Assembly (NCBI GenBank): GCA_964471945.1
Contig: CAYYIJ010000069.1
Span: 1-12,394, forward strand
From: JASEHD01 sp964471945
Lineage (GTDB): Bacteria; Bacteroidota; Ignavibacteria; UBA10030; SZUA-254
Reading direction: 5' to 3'
Length of the DNA stretch: 12,394 nt
Shown: positions 4,761-12,365 of the stretch, in pieces
Numbering within the stretch: the stretch's first letter is position 1
Layout: each line of letters opens with the position of its first letter
Program-made: the position numbers and the translations under genes
The notes under the pieces: generated by a model
Databases searched by the model: none
Told to the model about the DNA's origin: nothing
Seen by the model: only the letters and a program-made list of their open reading frames with translations

Positions 4761-6623
4761 ATGAAAAAACGAGAAGATATACGAAATATTGCTATAATTG
4801 CACACGTTGACCATGGAAAAACGACACTTGTTGACCACATGCTAAGGCAAACAGGCACTTTTAGAGCGAATCAAGAAGTTGTAAAACGTGTAATGGATTC
4901 CAATGAGCTTGAACGCGAGAAAGGCATCACTATTCTTGCAAAGAATACGGCGGTGTTTTATAAGCAGGGAGCGGTGAGCAATGAGCAGCGTGTTATCAAA
5001 ATAAATATTGTAGATACTCCGGGGCACTCTGATTTTGCAGGCGAGGTCGAGCGAACACTGAAAATGGTCGAGGGTGTACTTCTTCTTGTCGATGCTGCCG
5101 AAGGTCCGCTTCCCGGTACAAAATTCGTTTTAAAAAAATCACTTGAATTAGACCTCCAACCGATTGTTGTTATAAATAAGATAGACCGAAAAGATGCGCG
5201 ACCGCATGAAGTACTGGACAATGTATTCGAGTTATTTCTTTCTCTTGGTGCTCACGATCATCAGCTCGATTTTCCAATCATCTATTGCATTGCTAAACAA
5301 GGAATTGCAAAACATGAACTCGAAGATGAAGGAACGAACCTCGAGCCGCTTTTCCAGACAATTATAAATAAAATTCCATCACCACTGGGAGATGATACAT
5401 CGCCTTTTAAGATGCTCGTTACAACGATCGACTACAACGATTATCTCGGACGACTCGGTATCGGAAGAATCGATCGCGGCACTATCCGTCTTGGCTCGCC
5501 CATGAAAATCATCCACCGCGATGCTTCAATTGAAGACGCCCGCGTTACAAAGATTTATACGTTTGAAGGTTTAAAGCGTGCCGAAATTGAAACTGCGTCG
5601 GCAGGTGATATCATCGCGATTGCAGGGATGGAGGATGTCGATATCGGTGAGACAATAGCCGATGCTGCCGACCCAACACCGCTTCCTTTTGTCAGCATAG
5701 AAGAACCAACTCTCTCAATGAACTTCGTTGTGAATAATTCACCGTTTGCAGGCCAGGAAGGAAAGTACGTAACAACCCGCCACCTCGGAGAACGATTGAC
5801 GCGAGAACTGCGGTCGAATGTCAGCTTGCGCGTCGAGCTGACCGATAATCCGGATACTTTTAAAGTAAGCGGAAGAGGCGAACTTCATCTTGCAATTCTT
5901 ATCGAGACGATGAGGCGTGAAGGATACGAATTCCAAGTCTCGGCACCCGAAGTAATTTTCAAGAGGATAGACGATGTATTGAGTGAACCGATGGAACACG
6001 TCATCATCGATGTACCTGATGAATTTGTTGGAACGGTTATCGAAAATCTCGGCTCACGACGCGGGGTTATGAAGAACATGCTTCAATCTCAGGGCAACAC
6101 ACGCTTAGAATTTGTTATGCCTGCTCGTGGTCTTCTCGGCTTTCGCTCCGAGTTCATGACTGAAACCAAAGGAACTGGTATTTTACACCATAATTTCCAT
6201 GGTTATGAGCCGTACAAGGGTGATGTTGCAACTCGGCATAAGGGTGCAATCGTCCAGCTCGAAGATGGAAACTCGACCGCCTATGCGATGTGGAAATTGC
6301 AAGAGAGAATAACTTTTTTCATCGCTCCGGGAATAAGAGTTTACAGGGGAATGATTGTTGGCGAGAATGCGCGCGATGAGGATGTGATTGTGAATGTTTG
6401 CAAAACAAAACAACTTACAAATATGCGGGCAAGCGGTGCCGATGAAGCTATCCGCCTTGAACCGCCTCACATTCACACTCTTGAGCAGGCAATTGAGTGG
6501 ATCGCAGATGATGAATACCTCGAAGTTACACCGAAATCTCTTCGGCTTCGGAAGAAATATCTCGACCATAACGAGCGGCTAAGAATGTCGAAGAAAAAAG
6601 CAGAGGCAATTGAAATTGAATAG
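4761..6623 (+). CDS. typA: Ribosome-associated translational GTPase TypA/BipA
   Basis: The protein has 620 residues, slightly longer than E. coli BipA (about 607). GTPase motifs are AHVDHGKT (14-21), the switch I region EREKGITILAKNT (51-63), DTPGH (85-89) and NKID (139-142). The EF-G-like domains II, III and V follow, then the BipA-specific C-terminal domain (RGLLGFRSEF, TNMRASGADEA, VTPKSLRLRKKYL). TypA binds the ribosome and supports 50S assembly and growth under cold or other stress. About nine extra residues (QGAVSNEQR, 69-77) separate switch I from DTPGH and correspond to a repeat-like DNA segment. The start at 4761 matches family N-termini; an ATG at 4752 is possible, and neither has a Shine-Dalgarno sequence. 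A terminator-like hairpin precedes it. Confidence 0.96.
   Translation: MKKREDIRNIAIIAHVDHGKTTLVDHMLRQTGTFRANQEVVKRVMDSNELEREKGITILAKNTAVFYKQGAVSNEQRVIKINIVDTPGHSDFAGEVERTLKMVEGVLLLVDAAEGPLPGTKFVLKKSLELDLQPIVVINKIDRKDARPHEVLDNVFELFLSLGAHDHQLDFPIIYCIAKQGIAKHELEDEGTNLEPLFQTIINKIPSPLGDDTSPFKMLVTTIDYNDYLGRLGIGRIDRGTIRLGSPMKIIHRDASIEDARVTKIYTFEGLKRAEIETASAGDIIAIAGMEDVDIGETIADAADPTPLPFVSIEEPTLSMNFVVNNSPFAGQEGKYVTTRHLGERLTRELRSNVSLRVELTDNPDTFKVSGRGELHLAILIETMRREGYEFQVSAPEVIFKRIDDVLSEPMEHVIIDVPDEFVGTVIENLGSRRGVMKNMLQSQGNTRLEFVMPARGLLGFRSEFMTETKGTGILHHNFHGYEPYKGDVATRHKGAIVQLEDGNSTAYAMWKLQERITFFIAPGIRVYRGMIVGENARDEDVIVNVCKTKQLTNMRASGADEAIRLEPPHIHTLEQAIEWIADDEYLEVTPKSLRLRKKYLDHNERLRMSKKKAEAIEIE
4964..4992 (+). 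repeat. GGTGAGC-type repeat inserted in frame in typA
   Basis: GCAGGGAGCGGTGAGC followed by AATGAGCAGCG encodes the extra residues QGAVSNEQR between the switch I strand and DTPGH. GTGAGC and ATGAGC are near-repeats, and the word GTGAG with a neighbouring GGGA also appears (reverse strand) in the aminotransferase gene at 7621-7642 and in the PIN remnant at 808-822. This looks like a small mobile or slippage-derived element tolerated within a protein. Confidence 0.45.
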
Positions 6624-6643
6624 CTTAATGAAAAATTAAAGTT

Positions 6644-7858
6644 ATGCTTTTTGCAAATCGCACAGATTGGGACTATCAACCGAATAAGCTCACTACACTT
6701 CTTGATTCGCTTCGTAACAGTGGAAAGCAAATTTTAGATTTGACTGTTTCAAATCCAACGGAATGCGGTTTTGGATATCCGAATAACGATTTTCTCGAGG
6801 CATTATCGAGTTCCGAAGGATTGGAATATCATCCCGAGCCACACGGACTTTTATCGGGGCGTGAAGCCGTATGTGAATACTATAAAGAGAAAAATATTTT
6901 TGTTGGTCCCGCGAATATATTTCTCACAGCAAGTACAAGCGAGGCATATTCGCACATTTTCAAACTTCTGTGTAATGCTGGTGATGGCGTTCTTGTGCCG
7001 AAACCATCTTATCCATTGTTCGAATATCTTGCACAGGTCAACGATGTCAATCTTCAATACTATAAACTGCGATATGACGGAGAGTGGCATTTAGATATTG
7101 AATCGTTAAACAATTTAAATATTGAAAAGATTGGAAAGATTAAAGCAATTGTAATTGTTAATCCTCATAATCCAACGGGGATGTTTTTAAAGAAGAATGA
7201 ATTTGATACGATAAAGAGTTTTGCAGTAAAAAATAATTTAGCTTTAATAGTCGATGAGGTTTTTATTGATTATCCTTTTGAAAAAGATGAAAACAGAATT
7301 GGTTCAACTGCAAATGAAACTGATGTGTTAACATTTACGCTAAATGGAATTTCAAAATCTTGTGGTTTGCCTCAGATGAAACTTGGTTGGATTGTGGTGA
7401 GTGGTTCCGCCAAAGGCGGATCCGCCTCCGGCGGAGAGTCGTTATTGGTGAGTGAAGCAATTGCTCGGCTGGAAATAATTTGTGATACATTTCTTTCGGT
7501 AAATACACCGGTGCAAGTTGCTTTGCCGGAGCTTTTTGAAGCGGGAAAGACCGTTCAGCAAAAAATTCTTGAGCGCGTTCGTACTAATTATTCAATCCTT
7601 CAAAATGAAACTCAAAATACTCCCTGCTCACCACTCACCACCCACGGCGGGTGGTATGGAATCATTCGTGTTCCTCGGACAAAATCAGATGAGGAGTGGG
7701 CCCTGCAACTGCTTGAAAAGAAAAGCATTTACGTTCATCCAGGATATTTCTTCGATTTCGATGAAGATGACTGTCTAGTTGTTAGTTTGCTTGTTGAAGA
7801 AAAGATTTTTCATAGTGCCATTCAAAAAATTGTGAGTTATATGATTACAAAATCATAG
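6644..7858 (+). CDS. PLP-dependent aminotransferase, class I/II fold
   Basis: The protein has 404 residues. Fold-type I features are visible: the TVSNPTE N-terminal substrate segment (34-40), YHPEPHGLLSGREAV (62-76), NPHNPTG (173-179), VDEVF with D204 to contact the pyridine nitrogen, and ISKSCGLPQMKLGW with K238 as the probable PLP-binding lysine. Aspartate/alanine-type aminotransferases transfer amino groups between amino and keto acids; the substrate is not readable. The C-terminal segment where an Arg usually grips the alpha-carboxylate reads LVVSLLVEE without it, so this belongs to a divergent subfamily. Two repeat-derived inserts lie at about residues 255-264 and 329-335. It starts 20 bases after typA and may be co-transcribed. 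Confidence 0.9.
   Translation: MLFANRTDWDYQPNKLTTLLDSLRNSGKQILDLTVSNPTECGFGYPNNDFLEALSSSEGLEYHPEPHGLLSGREAVCEYYKEKNIFVGPANIFLTASTSEAYSHIFKLLCNAGDGVLVPKPSYPLFEYLAQVNDVNLQYYKLRYDGEWHLDIESLNNLNIEKIGKIKAIVIVNPHNPTGMFLKKNEFDTIKSFAVKNNLALIVDEVFIDYPFEKDENRIGSTANETDVLTFTLNGISKSCGLPQMKLGWIVVSGSAKGGSASGGESLLVSEAIARLEIICDTFLSVNTPVQVALPELFEAGKTVQQKILERVRTNYSILQNETQNTPCSPLTTHGGWYGIIRVPRTKSDEEWALQLLEKKSIYVHPGYFFDFDEDDCLVVSLLVEEKIFHSAIQKIVSYMITKS
7406..7435 (+). repeat. Tandem GC-rich palindromes inside the aminotransferase gene
   Basis: TCCGCCAAAGGCGGA (7406-7420) is followed at once by TCCGCCTCCGGCGGA (7421-7435). Each is a perfect 6-bp inverted repeat with a 3-base centre, and the two share 12 of 15 bases. 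The 30 bases are exactly ten codons and encode Ser/Gly/Ala-rich sequence (SAKGGSASGG) in a loop after LGWIVVSG. CCGCCTCCGGCGG is close to CCGCCTGCTGCGG at the right end of the window, which points to a dispersed palindromic repeat family. Confidence 0.8.
7621..7654 (+). repeat. Second repeat-like insert in the aminotransferase gene
   Basis: TCCCTGCTCACCACTCACCA (7621-7640) is, on the opposite strand, a GGTGAGTGGTGAGCAGGGA word; CCACCC (7638-7643) and GGGTGG (7649-7654) form an inverted repeat around ACGGC. It encodes PCSPLTTH just before the conserved GGWYG and resembles the insert in typA. Confidence 0.45.
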
Positions 7859-7898
7859 TAATCCTTTAATCACGTGAATCATGGTTCAGACGGCTGAG

Positions 7899-8252
7899 TT
7901 ACCTCAGCAGCATCAAATGCACGGTAACAGCCATCCCGATAACGATCAAGATGATTTGAAAAATCTGAGAAACATCCGCAAACACAATCCACAAACCAAC
8001 AACACACCATAAGAATACGATAGAATACACTTTTATCTTAGAAGGAATTCCCCTACCTTCCTTGTAATTGGTCAAGTACGTACCGAACCAAGGATTGTGA
8101 AAAAGCCAGGAGTGGAACTTTGGTGAACTTCGTGCGAAACATGCAGCCGCAAGCAGAAGCAAGGGTGTTGTTGGCAAAAGCGGAATTATTATTCCAATTA
8201 ACCCGAGTGCAACAGAAATTGTACCGACAATTATGAAAACAACTTTTTTCAC
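7899..8252 (-). CDS. YbaN family (DUF454) inner-membrane protein
   Basis: This 117-residue protein matches the DUF454/YbaN pattern. A first membrane segment (about 4-25) leads into PLLPTTPLLLLAAACFARSS (24-43), then the conserved FHSWLFHNPWFGTYLTNYKEGRGIPSK-type segment (46-72), and two more hydrophobic helices (about 74-91 and 96-115). The family's function is not established. The start is a GTG at 8252 with GGAAAG seven bases upstream; no closer ATG exists. It lies on the same strand as the DinG-like gene, 149 bp downstream. A 6-bp hairpin (GCTGAG/CTCAGC, 7893-7908) spans the stop codon but has no U-tract, so the end of transcription is unclear. Confidence 0.88.
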   Translation of the reverse strand: MKKVVFIIVGTISVALGLIGIIIPLLPTTPLLLLAAACFARSSPKFHSWLFHNPWFGTYLTNYKEGRGIPSKIKVYSIVFLWCVVGLWIVFADVSQIFQIILIVIGMAVTVHLMLLR

Positions 8253-8323
8253 TTATTAACTTTCCGATAGTCTACGACTTTTAGATAAGAGTATCGACAC
8301 ACTGTATTTGCAGTTAATTCATC

Positions 8324-8352
8324 TTTGCGCCTTCTTCGCGCTCTCTGCGGTT
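8324..8352 (-). repeat. Intergenic dispersed-type repeat (AACCGCAGAGAGCGC...)
   Basis: On the minus strand this reads AACCGCAGAGAGCGCGAAG then AAGGCGCAAA, made of three degenerate 9-11-base units (CTTTGCGCC, CTTCGCGCT, CTCTGCGGT on the plus strand). From memory, AACCGCAGAG-GCGCAAAG sequences recur between genes in many environmental bacterial genomes. Only one copy lies in this window, between the DinG-like gene and the YbaN-like gene. Confidence 0.45.
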
Positions 8353-8401
8353 AGAATAAGAATCACGCTGAGTGTAAAAGTGTATATGTAAAGATTGTAT
8401 A

Positions 8402-10360
8402 TCATTCCGCCGCTGAGTTGATAATCTCCACCGTACACTTCGGAAGTGAATTCAAAAAAATTCTTCCATACTGCTTTGTTAAAATTCTCGAATCAAGAAT
8501 CGTAACAAAGCCAGTATCAGTAGTTGAGCGTATCAATCTTCCAACACCTTGCCTAAGTTTTATAATTGCCTCGGGTAGTGAGTATTCATAGAATGAATTA
8601 CCACCCCTTTCCGCTATCGCTTCAATTCTCGCTTCAACTAACGGATGATCTGGGACTGCGAACGGAAGTCGTGTAACAATAACGTGCTGCAAAGCTTCAC
8701 CCGGCACATCCACACCCATCCAGAAGCTATCGAGACCGAATAATACAGAGTTAATATCATTTTTAAATTTCTCAAGAAGCTTATGCCTCGACTCTGTTCC
8801 ATCTTGAACGTACAAAACAATTCCATCTTCACTGAGTTTATCGCGGAGTTTCTCACTAGTTGATCTTAAAAGAGCGCTGCTGGTAAAAAGCACAAGCGAT
8901 TTTCCTTTCGTCAGAGCAATCGATTTGTATATCCAGTCAGGTAATTGCTTTTCATACTCTTCGTTATCGGGTGAGGGAATGTCTTTTATCAAAACAATTT
9001 TCATCTGTTTCCAAAAATTGAACGGCGAAGATAGAATAAGTGTTTCCGCTGAATGAGCGCCAAGCCGACTCTGAAAATATTCAAGTGTTCGATTGACCGA
9101 AAGTGTTGCACTCGTCATGATGACGGAAGTGTTCTCACGAAATAGTATTGGTGCAATAGCGCTGGCAACATCGGTTGGAGCGCTTTGTAGGTAAACGTTT
9201 TTATACCGTCCACCGCCAATTTCGATCCAATAGGCTAAAGCTTTGTTTGATTGTTCTAAAAATTCTTTCACCAACATCGCTGCATTCTGTAGAAGGCGTT
9301 TAGCAATTCCAAGCTCTTCTTTATTAATACGCAAGTGTTTATCACCTTCGATTGAATGAATTTGGTGTAACAATTCATAAAGTGGTTGATCGAGTGTGTT
9401 CCCCACGAAATACGGTGTGCGAATTCGAATAGTATTTGATTTTCCTTTCAAGCTCCTTGCAGCCAACATTACATCTTCGAAGAATGAAATTGCTGCGGTT
9501 TCAGCTTCTTGGCAATACTTGCGAATGACGCTTTTTCTTAACCGCGAAAATAAACCTTTCTTTGTTTTCGGATTGTATAAAAGATGAATCGCATATAATA
9601 CCTGTGCTCGTGAGACACTATTCCCGATACATGAACCCGCAACCTGCTCAAGCATGTGTGCTTCATCAAATATTACGAAATCCTCTGGGAACAGAAAATG
9701 TTTCTCCGATGGCATTGCCGCAAGCAGTGTGAAGAATAGCGAATGATTCATAACGACAATTTTTGCTGCTCTTGCTTGTTCTTTAGCTTTCTGGAAGAAA
9801 CATTGCGAGCCGCATATTTTTCGGTTGCACACACCTTTTTCAGAACATACTTGCTGCCATATTTCGGGATGGGGCGCAAAGGGAAGGTTCTCGCGGTCGC
9901 CATCTACCGTGGTTTTAGCCCATTCGGCAATTTTCTGCAATTCCTCTGCGTGTCTTTTTTCAAACAATTGATGTTGATACAGCAGTGCGTTATTAAGTCT
10001 GGTTGTGCAAAGATAATTGCTGCGACCTTTAAAAATAACTGCATCAAGGTGGATTCCCAGAACTGATTTAACGATTTCAATATCTTTCCGGAAAAGCTGT
10101 TCCTGGAGGTTTTTTGTATGTGTTGAAATGATGGCTTTTTTCTTGTGCTCAATGGCATAGAGAATTGCGGGAAAAAGATAAGCTAAACTTTTTCCTACAC
10201 CGGTGGGCGATTCAACAATTAAATGTTTTTGAGATTCAAGTGCGCGGGAAATTGCTTGTGCCATCTCAAGCTGCTGAGGACGGTACTCGAAATCCTTGAT
10301 AATGGATAACGAACCATCGGGTGAAAAAATATTTTCTATGTTTTGTAATACCTTTGACAT
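8402..10360 (-). CDS. dinG: DinG/XPD-type superfamily 2 ATP-dependent helicase
   Basis: The protein has 652 residues. YRPQQLEMA (26-34) is the Q-motif region, Walker A is SPTGVGKS (51-58), STHTKNLQEQL is motif Ia, Walker B/DEAH is at 232-235, MTSATL is motif III and LRQGVGRLIRS is motif VI. Cysteines C118 (NYLC) and C178, C183, C187 (VCNRKICGSQC) lie between motifs Ia and II, the place of the XPD/DinG 4Fe-4S cluster, so a cluster is likely. These enzymes unwind DNA 5' to 3' and act on R-loops, D-loops and forked DNA during repair and replication. The ATG at 10360 is preferred, though AGGG lies only two bases before it; a TTG at 10375 would add five residues. It lies 56 bp downstream of the TPR gene. 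Confidence 0.93.
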   Translation of the reverse strand: MSKVLQNIENIFSPDGSLSIIKDFEYRPQQLEMAQAISRALESQKHLIVESPTGVGKSLAYLFPAILYAIEHKKKAIISTHTKNLQEQLFRKDIEIVKSVLGIHLDAVIFKGRSNYLCTTRLNNALLYQHQLFEKRHAEELQKIAEWAKTTVDGDRENLPFAPHPEIWQQVCSEKGVCNRKICGSQCFFQKAKEQARAAKIVVMNHSLFFTLLAAMPSEKHFLFPEDFVIFDEAHMLEQVAGSCIGNSVSRAQVLYAIHLLYNPKTKKGLFSRLRKSVIRKYCQEAETAAISFFEDVMLAARSLKGKSNTIRIRTPYFVGNTLDQPLYELLHQIHSIEGDKHLRINKEELGIAKRLLQNAAMLVKEFLEQSNKALAYWIEIGGGRYKNVYLQSAPTDVASAIAPILFRENTSVIMTSATLSVNRTLEYFQSRLGAHSAETLILSSPFNFWKQMKIVLIKDIPSPDNEEYEKQLPDWIYKSIALTKGKSLVLFTSSALLRSTSEKLRDKLSEDGIVLYVQDGTESRHKLLEKFKNDINSVLFGLDSFWMGVDVPGEALQHVIVTRLPFAVPDHPLVEARIEAIAERGGNSFYEYSLPEAIIKLRQGVGRLIRSTTDTGFVTILDSRILTKQYGRIFLNSLPKCTVEIINSAAE

Positions 10361-10416
10361 ATCCCTACTGTACAAGATACAAAATATTTACTTCACGTCA
10401 TCTGCGGCATCGCCTG

Positions 10417-11316
10417 TTATGGGCGGGTCAGCGGTGAAAAATCATTTTCTAACGTTTTCTTTTGTATGTCTTGCAGAAAAATTTCTTTTTGTCGTTGGTT
10501 ATAATAATTGGCAGTTCTCTCAGCGCCAAATATATTTGCGAAATGAAATAGTGTTGTTATCGATAGCGAGACCCCCGTAAGTATATAATTGGAATTATTG
10601 TTTCTGTCGTTGCGATACATTGCATAACTTACGAACGCGAATGAAGAAACAAAAATAAAAGCTTGGGCTGCATCAAAATAATGCCCACAGTGGTATTGAC
10701 CCAACCCCGGAATAATCGATGACATCGCAGCAGTAAGAAAAACACTTTTCTGTGGTATCTTATCTCCATTTAATACTTTTGATGCAAACTCCAACGATAG
10801 CGTTTTCACATCCTGGTTATTTAGCAAAGAGCTTGCCTTGAAATAATAAAGGTTTGCCTTTTCCCAATTACTCCTTTCACACTCAACATATGCTGCAAAG
10901 AAATAGGCATATCCGGTAGAATCAGTGATAAATGTTTTTTCAAAGTACGGTAAAGCATGGGAAGAAACACGAAGACCAAGGTAATTTAACCCAAGATTAA
11001 TATTAAAAAAATCCAACTGAGATTGAGATTTTGAGTATTTAGTGAGCAATGATGAAAATAAATCAATAGACAATTCATACTTTCGACTTAATCGGTAAGC
11101 TCTTCCAATTTGAGTCATAAAAAACACTGTTGAATCTTCGTTCTTTGAATAAAATGCCAACTCTTTATATGCTGAAATTGCACGAAAATAATCTTTTTCT
11201 CTCATCAAAGATTCAGCATAGTCTACCTTCGTCTGAGAGAGCACGGAAGATGACAAAACGAATAATGATAAAATGAAAAATTTATTTATTTTATTTGAAC
11301 AGATAAATCTTATCAT
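10417..11316 (-). CDS. Exported TPR protein with C-terminal PGLGQ membrane domain
   Basis: The protein has 299 residues. A signal peptide or N-terminal anchor (about 1-28, ending SVLSQ) precedes three to four TPR-like helical repeats (about 31-180; KDYFRAISAYKELA, RKYELSIDLFSSLL, ALPYFEKTF and WEKANLYYFKASSLL are typical). Then comes a membrane module: SSIIPGLGQYHCGHYFDAAQAF (199-220), with further hydrophobic helices at 218-234 and 244-262, ending FGAERTANYYN. PGLGQ-plus-TPR proteins of this layout (DUF5683-like) are common in Bacteroidota relatives; their role is unknown, probably envelope biogenesis. The ATG lies 26 bases inside the end of the YidD-like gene and no Shine-Dalgarno sequence is visible, so translation is probably coupled. 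Confidence 0.8.
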   Translation of the reverse strand: MIRFICSNKINKFFILSLFVLSSSVLSQTKVDYAESLMREKDYFRAISAYKELAFYSKNEDSTVFFMTQIGRAYRLSRKYELSIDLFSSLLTKYSKSQSQLDFFNINLGLNYLGLRVSSHALPYFEKTFITDSTGYAYFFAAYVECERSNWEKANLYYFKASSLLNNQDVKTLSLEFASKVLNGDKIPQKSVFLTAAMSSIIPGLGQYHCGHYFDAAQAFIFVSSFAFVSYAMYRNDRNNNSNYILTGVSLSITTLFHFANIFGAERTANYYNQRQKEIFLQDIQKKTLENDFSPLTRP

Positions 11317-11704
11317 CTAATTTTAGAATTCTATTTTTTCTCTCTATTATTTTGTAATTTTGGTATGCTGCAACATTCTCTCGATAAAAATATCGATCAG
11401 TGAACATTATTAGCCCGATGATCCCGTGTCTTGATATGGCTTCCTTCGCATAATTAGAGCATGATATTTCAAATGGACACCGGTCTATTGATAAAGGAGA
11501 AATGTTGCTCTGATAATAAGAGATTAAATTATCACTAAGAATTTTTACAATATTAAAAGAAGGTTGATCAATATTTAATGTGGTCGAAGATATATTAAGA
11601 TATTCTTCTGGTTCCCAAGAATCAACAAGTTCAACATCTTTTTGTTGTGAAATACATAATTGTTGGCTCTGGAAAACCAGAAGAAGAAATAGAATAACTT
11701 TCAC
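11291..11704 (-). CDS. yidD: YidD-like protein with an added export signal
   Basis: The protein has 137 residues. Residues 55-108 match the YidD membrane-insertion-efficiency domain: LISYYQSNISP (60-70), CPFEISCSNYAKEAISRHG (76-94) and GLIMFTDRYFYREN, equivalent to the family's SP..CRf.PTCS.YA..Ai..HG..G.....R pattern, with both cysteines (C76, C82) kept. Classic YidD is about 70-85 residues, lies at the inner face of the membrane beside YidC, and ends DPVP. Here that ending is absent and an N-terminal hydrophobic leader (MKVILFLLLVFQSQQLCISQ) suggests export or anchoring. The start is a GTG right after two tandem stop codons of the lipoprotein gene, without a Shine-Dalgarno sequence. The role is inferred and may differ from true YidD. 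Confidence 0.75.
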   Translation of the reverse strand: MKVILFLLLVFQSQQLCISQQKDVELVDSWEPEEYLNISSTTLNIDQPSFNIVKILSDNLISYYQSNISPLSIDRCPFEISCSNYAKEAISRHGIIGLIMFTDRYFYRENVAAYQNYKIIERKNRILKLDDKIYLFK

Positions 11705-11707
11705 TTA

Positions 11708-12217
11708 TTAGTGTTTCGCCAATGCGAATTCCTTAATAAGTGGAACTGCAAGTGTACGAAGCTGCCCCTGATCATCTAACGTACGGAACACAGCATACAA
11801 GCGAGACTCGCCTCCTTCATTAGACGCTGTAACTAATGAAACCATAATTTGGTCAGGCTCTAATTTCCACATCGCTCCATTAACTGCATCAACAATAAGA
11901 CCAATAACACCACCGCACAGCAGATTTCCAATTGTCCACGCCTCAAAGCTCTGAGTAATTTGGACAGTTGTCTCTTTATATCCCTCGAGTGAAATTGTAA
12001 CATTGTATTCTTTCTTTTTTGAGAGCTTCGTCGTTGTGGGAGTTAATCCAGTGAAGACCTCAACGCCCCCGGTTGTTTTAATCACAACATTTGCTTTTGT
12101 TGGATTAGAATTTATAGAAATATCTTGGCTCGTGCCTTTGATGATTGTCGCACAACTAATGATGAATGCCGTTACGACACACAGCATAAAAAATAATAAC
12201 AACTTGGATAATTGCAT
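11708..12217 (-). CDS. PEGA-domain lipoprotein
   Basis: The protein has 169 residues. The lipoprotein signal has the lipobox IISC with C22 as the lipidated residue. Residues 31-88 resemble a PEGA domain: SQDISINSNPTKANVVI, then TGLTPTT, then YNVTISLEGYKE, a small beta fold found on bacterial surface proteins. A glycine-rich hydrophobic stretch (GNLLCGGVIGLIVDAVNGAM, 97-116) follows, typical of this lipoprotein group, and may be membrane-embedded. The ATG at 12217 is preceded by AGGGGAT, the clearest Shine-Dalgarno sequence of this cluster, and a good promoter lies upstream. It is the first gene of the run with the YidD-like and TPR genes. The molecular function is unknown; an envelope role is inferred. 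Confidence 0.85.
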   Translation of the reverse strand: MQLSKLLLFFMLCVVTAFIISCATIIKGTSQDISINSNPTKANVVIKTTGGVEVFTGLTPTTTKLSKKKEYNVTISLEGYKETTVQITQSFEAWTIGNLLCGGVIGLIVDAVNGAMWKLEPDQIMVSLVTASNEGGESRLYAVFRTLDDQGQLRTLAVPLIKEFALAKH

Positions 12218-12266
12218 AATATCCCCTATGATTATTTATTAAAATAGTGAATTGTTAAAACGTGTT

Positions 12267-12295
12267 AATATATTGGTTTCTCAGATTAAAGTCAA
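12267..12295 (-). promoter_or_regulatory. sigma70-like promoter of the lipoprotein operon
   Basis: On the minus strand TTGACT (12295-12290) and TATATT (12272-12267) are separated by exactly 17 bases. Transcription would start near 12260, giving a leader of about 40 bases before the ATG at 12217. Both hexamers and the spacing match the vapBC promoter in this window. Confidence 0.6.
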
Positions 12296-12365
12296 ATTGA
12301 AAATTAACATAGAAAGAATCAGATCGTTATTATCTAGAAACTTCTGAAATATTATAAAACCATAC

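Noticed and set aside
7870..7908. Terminator in the convergent gap after the aminotransferase
   Set aside because: TCACGTGA and GCTGAG/CTCAGC are inverted repeats, but neither is followed by a U-tract on either strand.
10385..10435. Repeat or terminator after the TPR gene (CGCC...GGCG)
   Set aside because: The stem is only four to five pairs, partly inside the coding end, and no U-tract follows.
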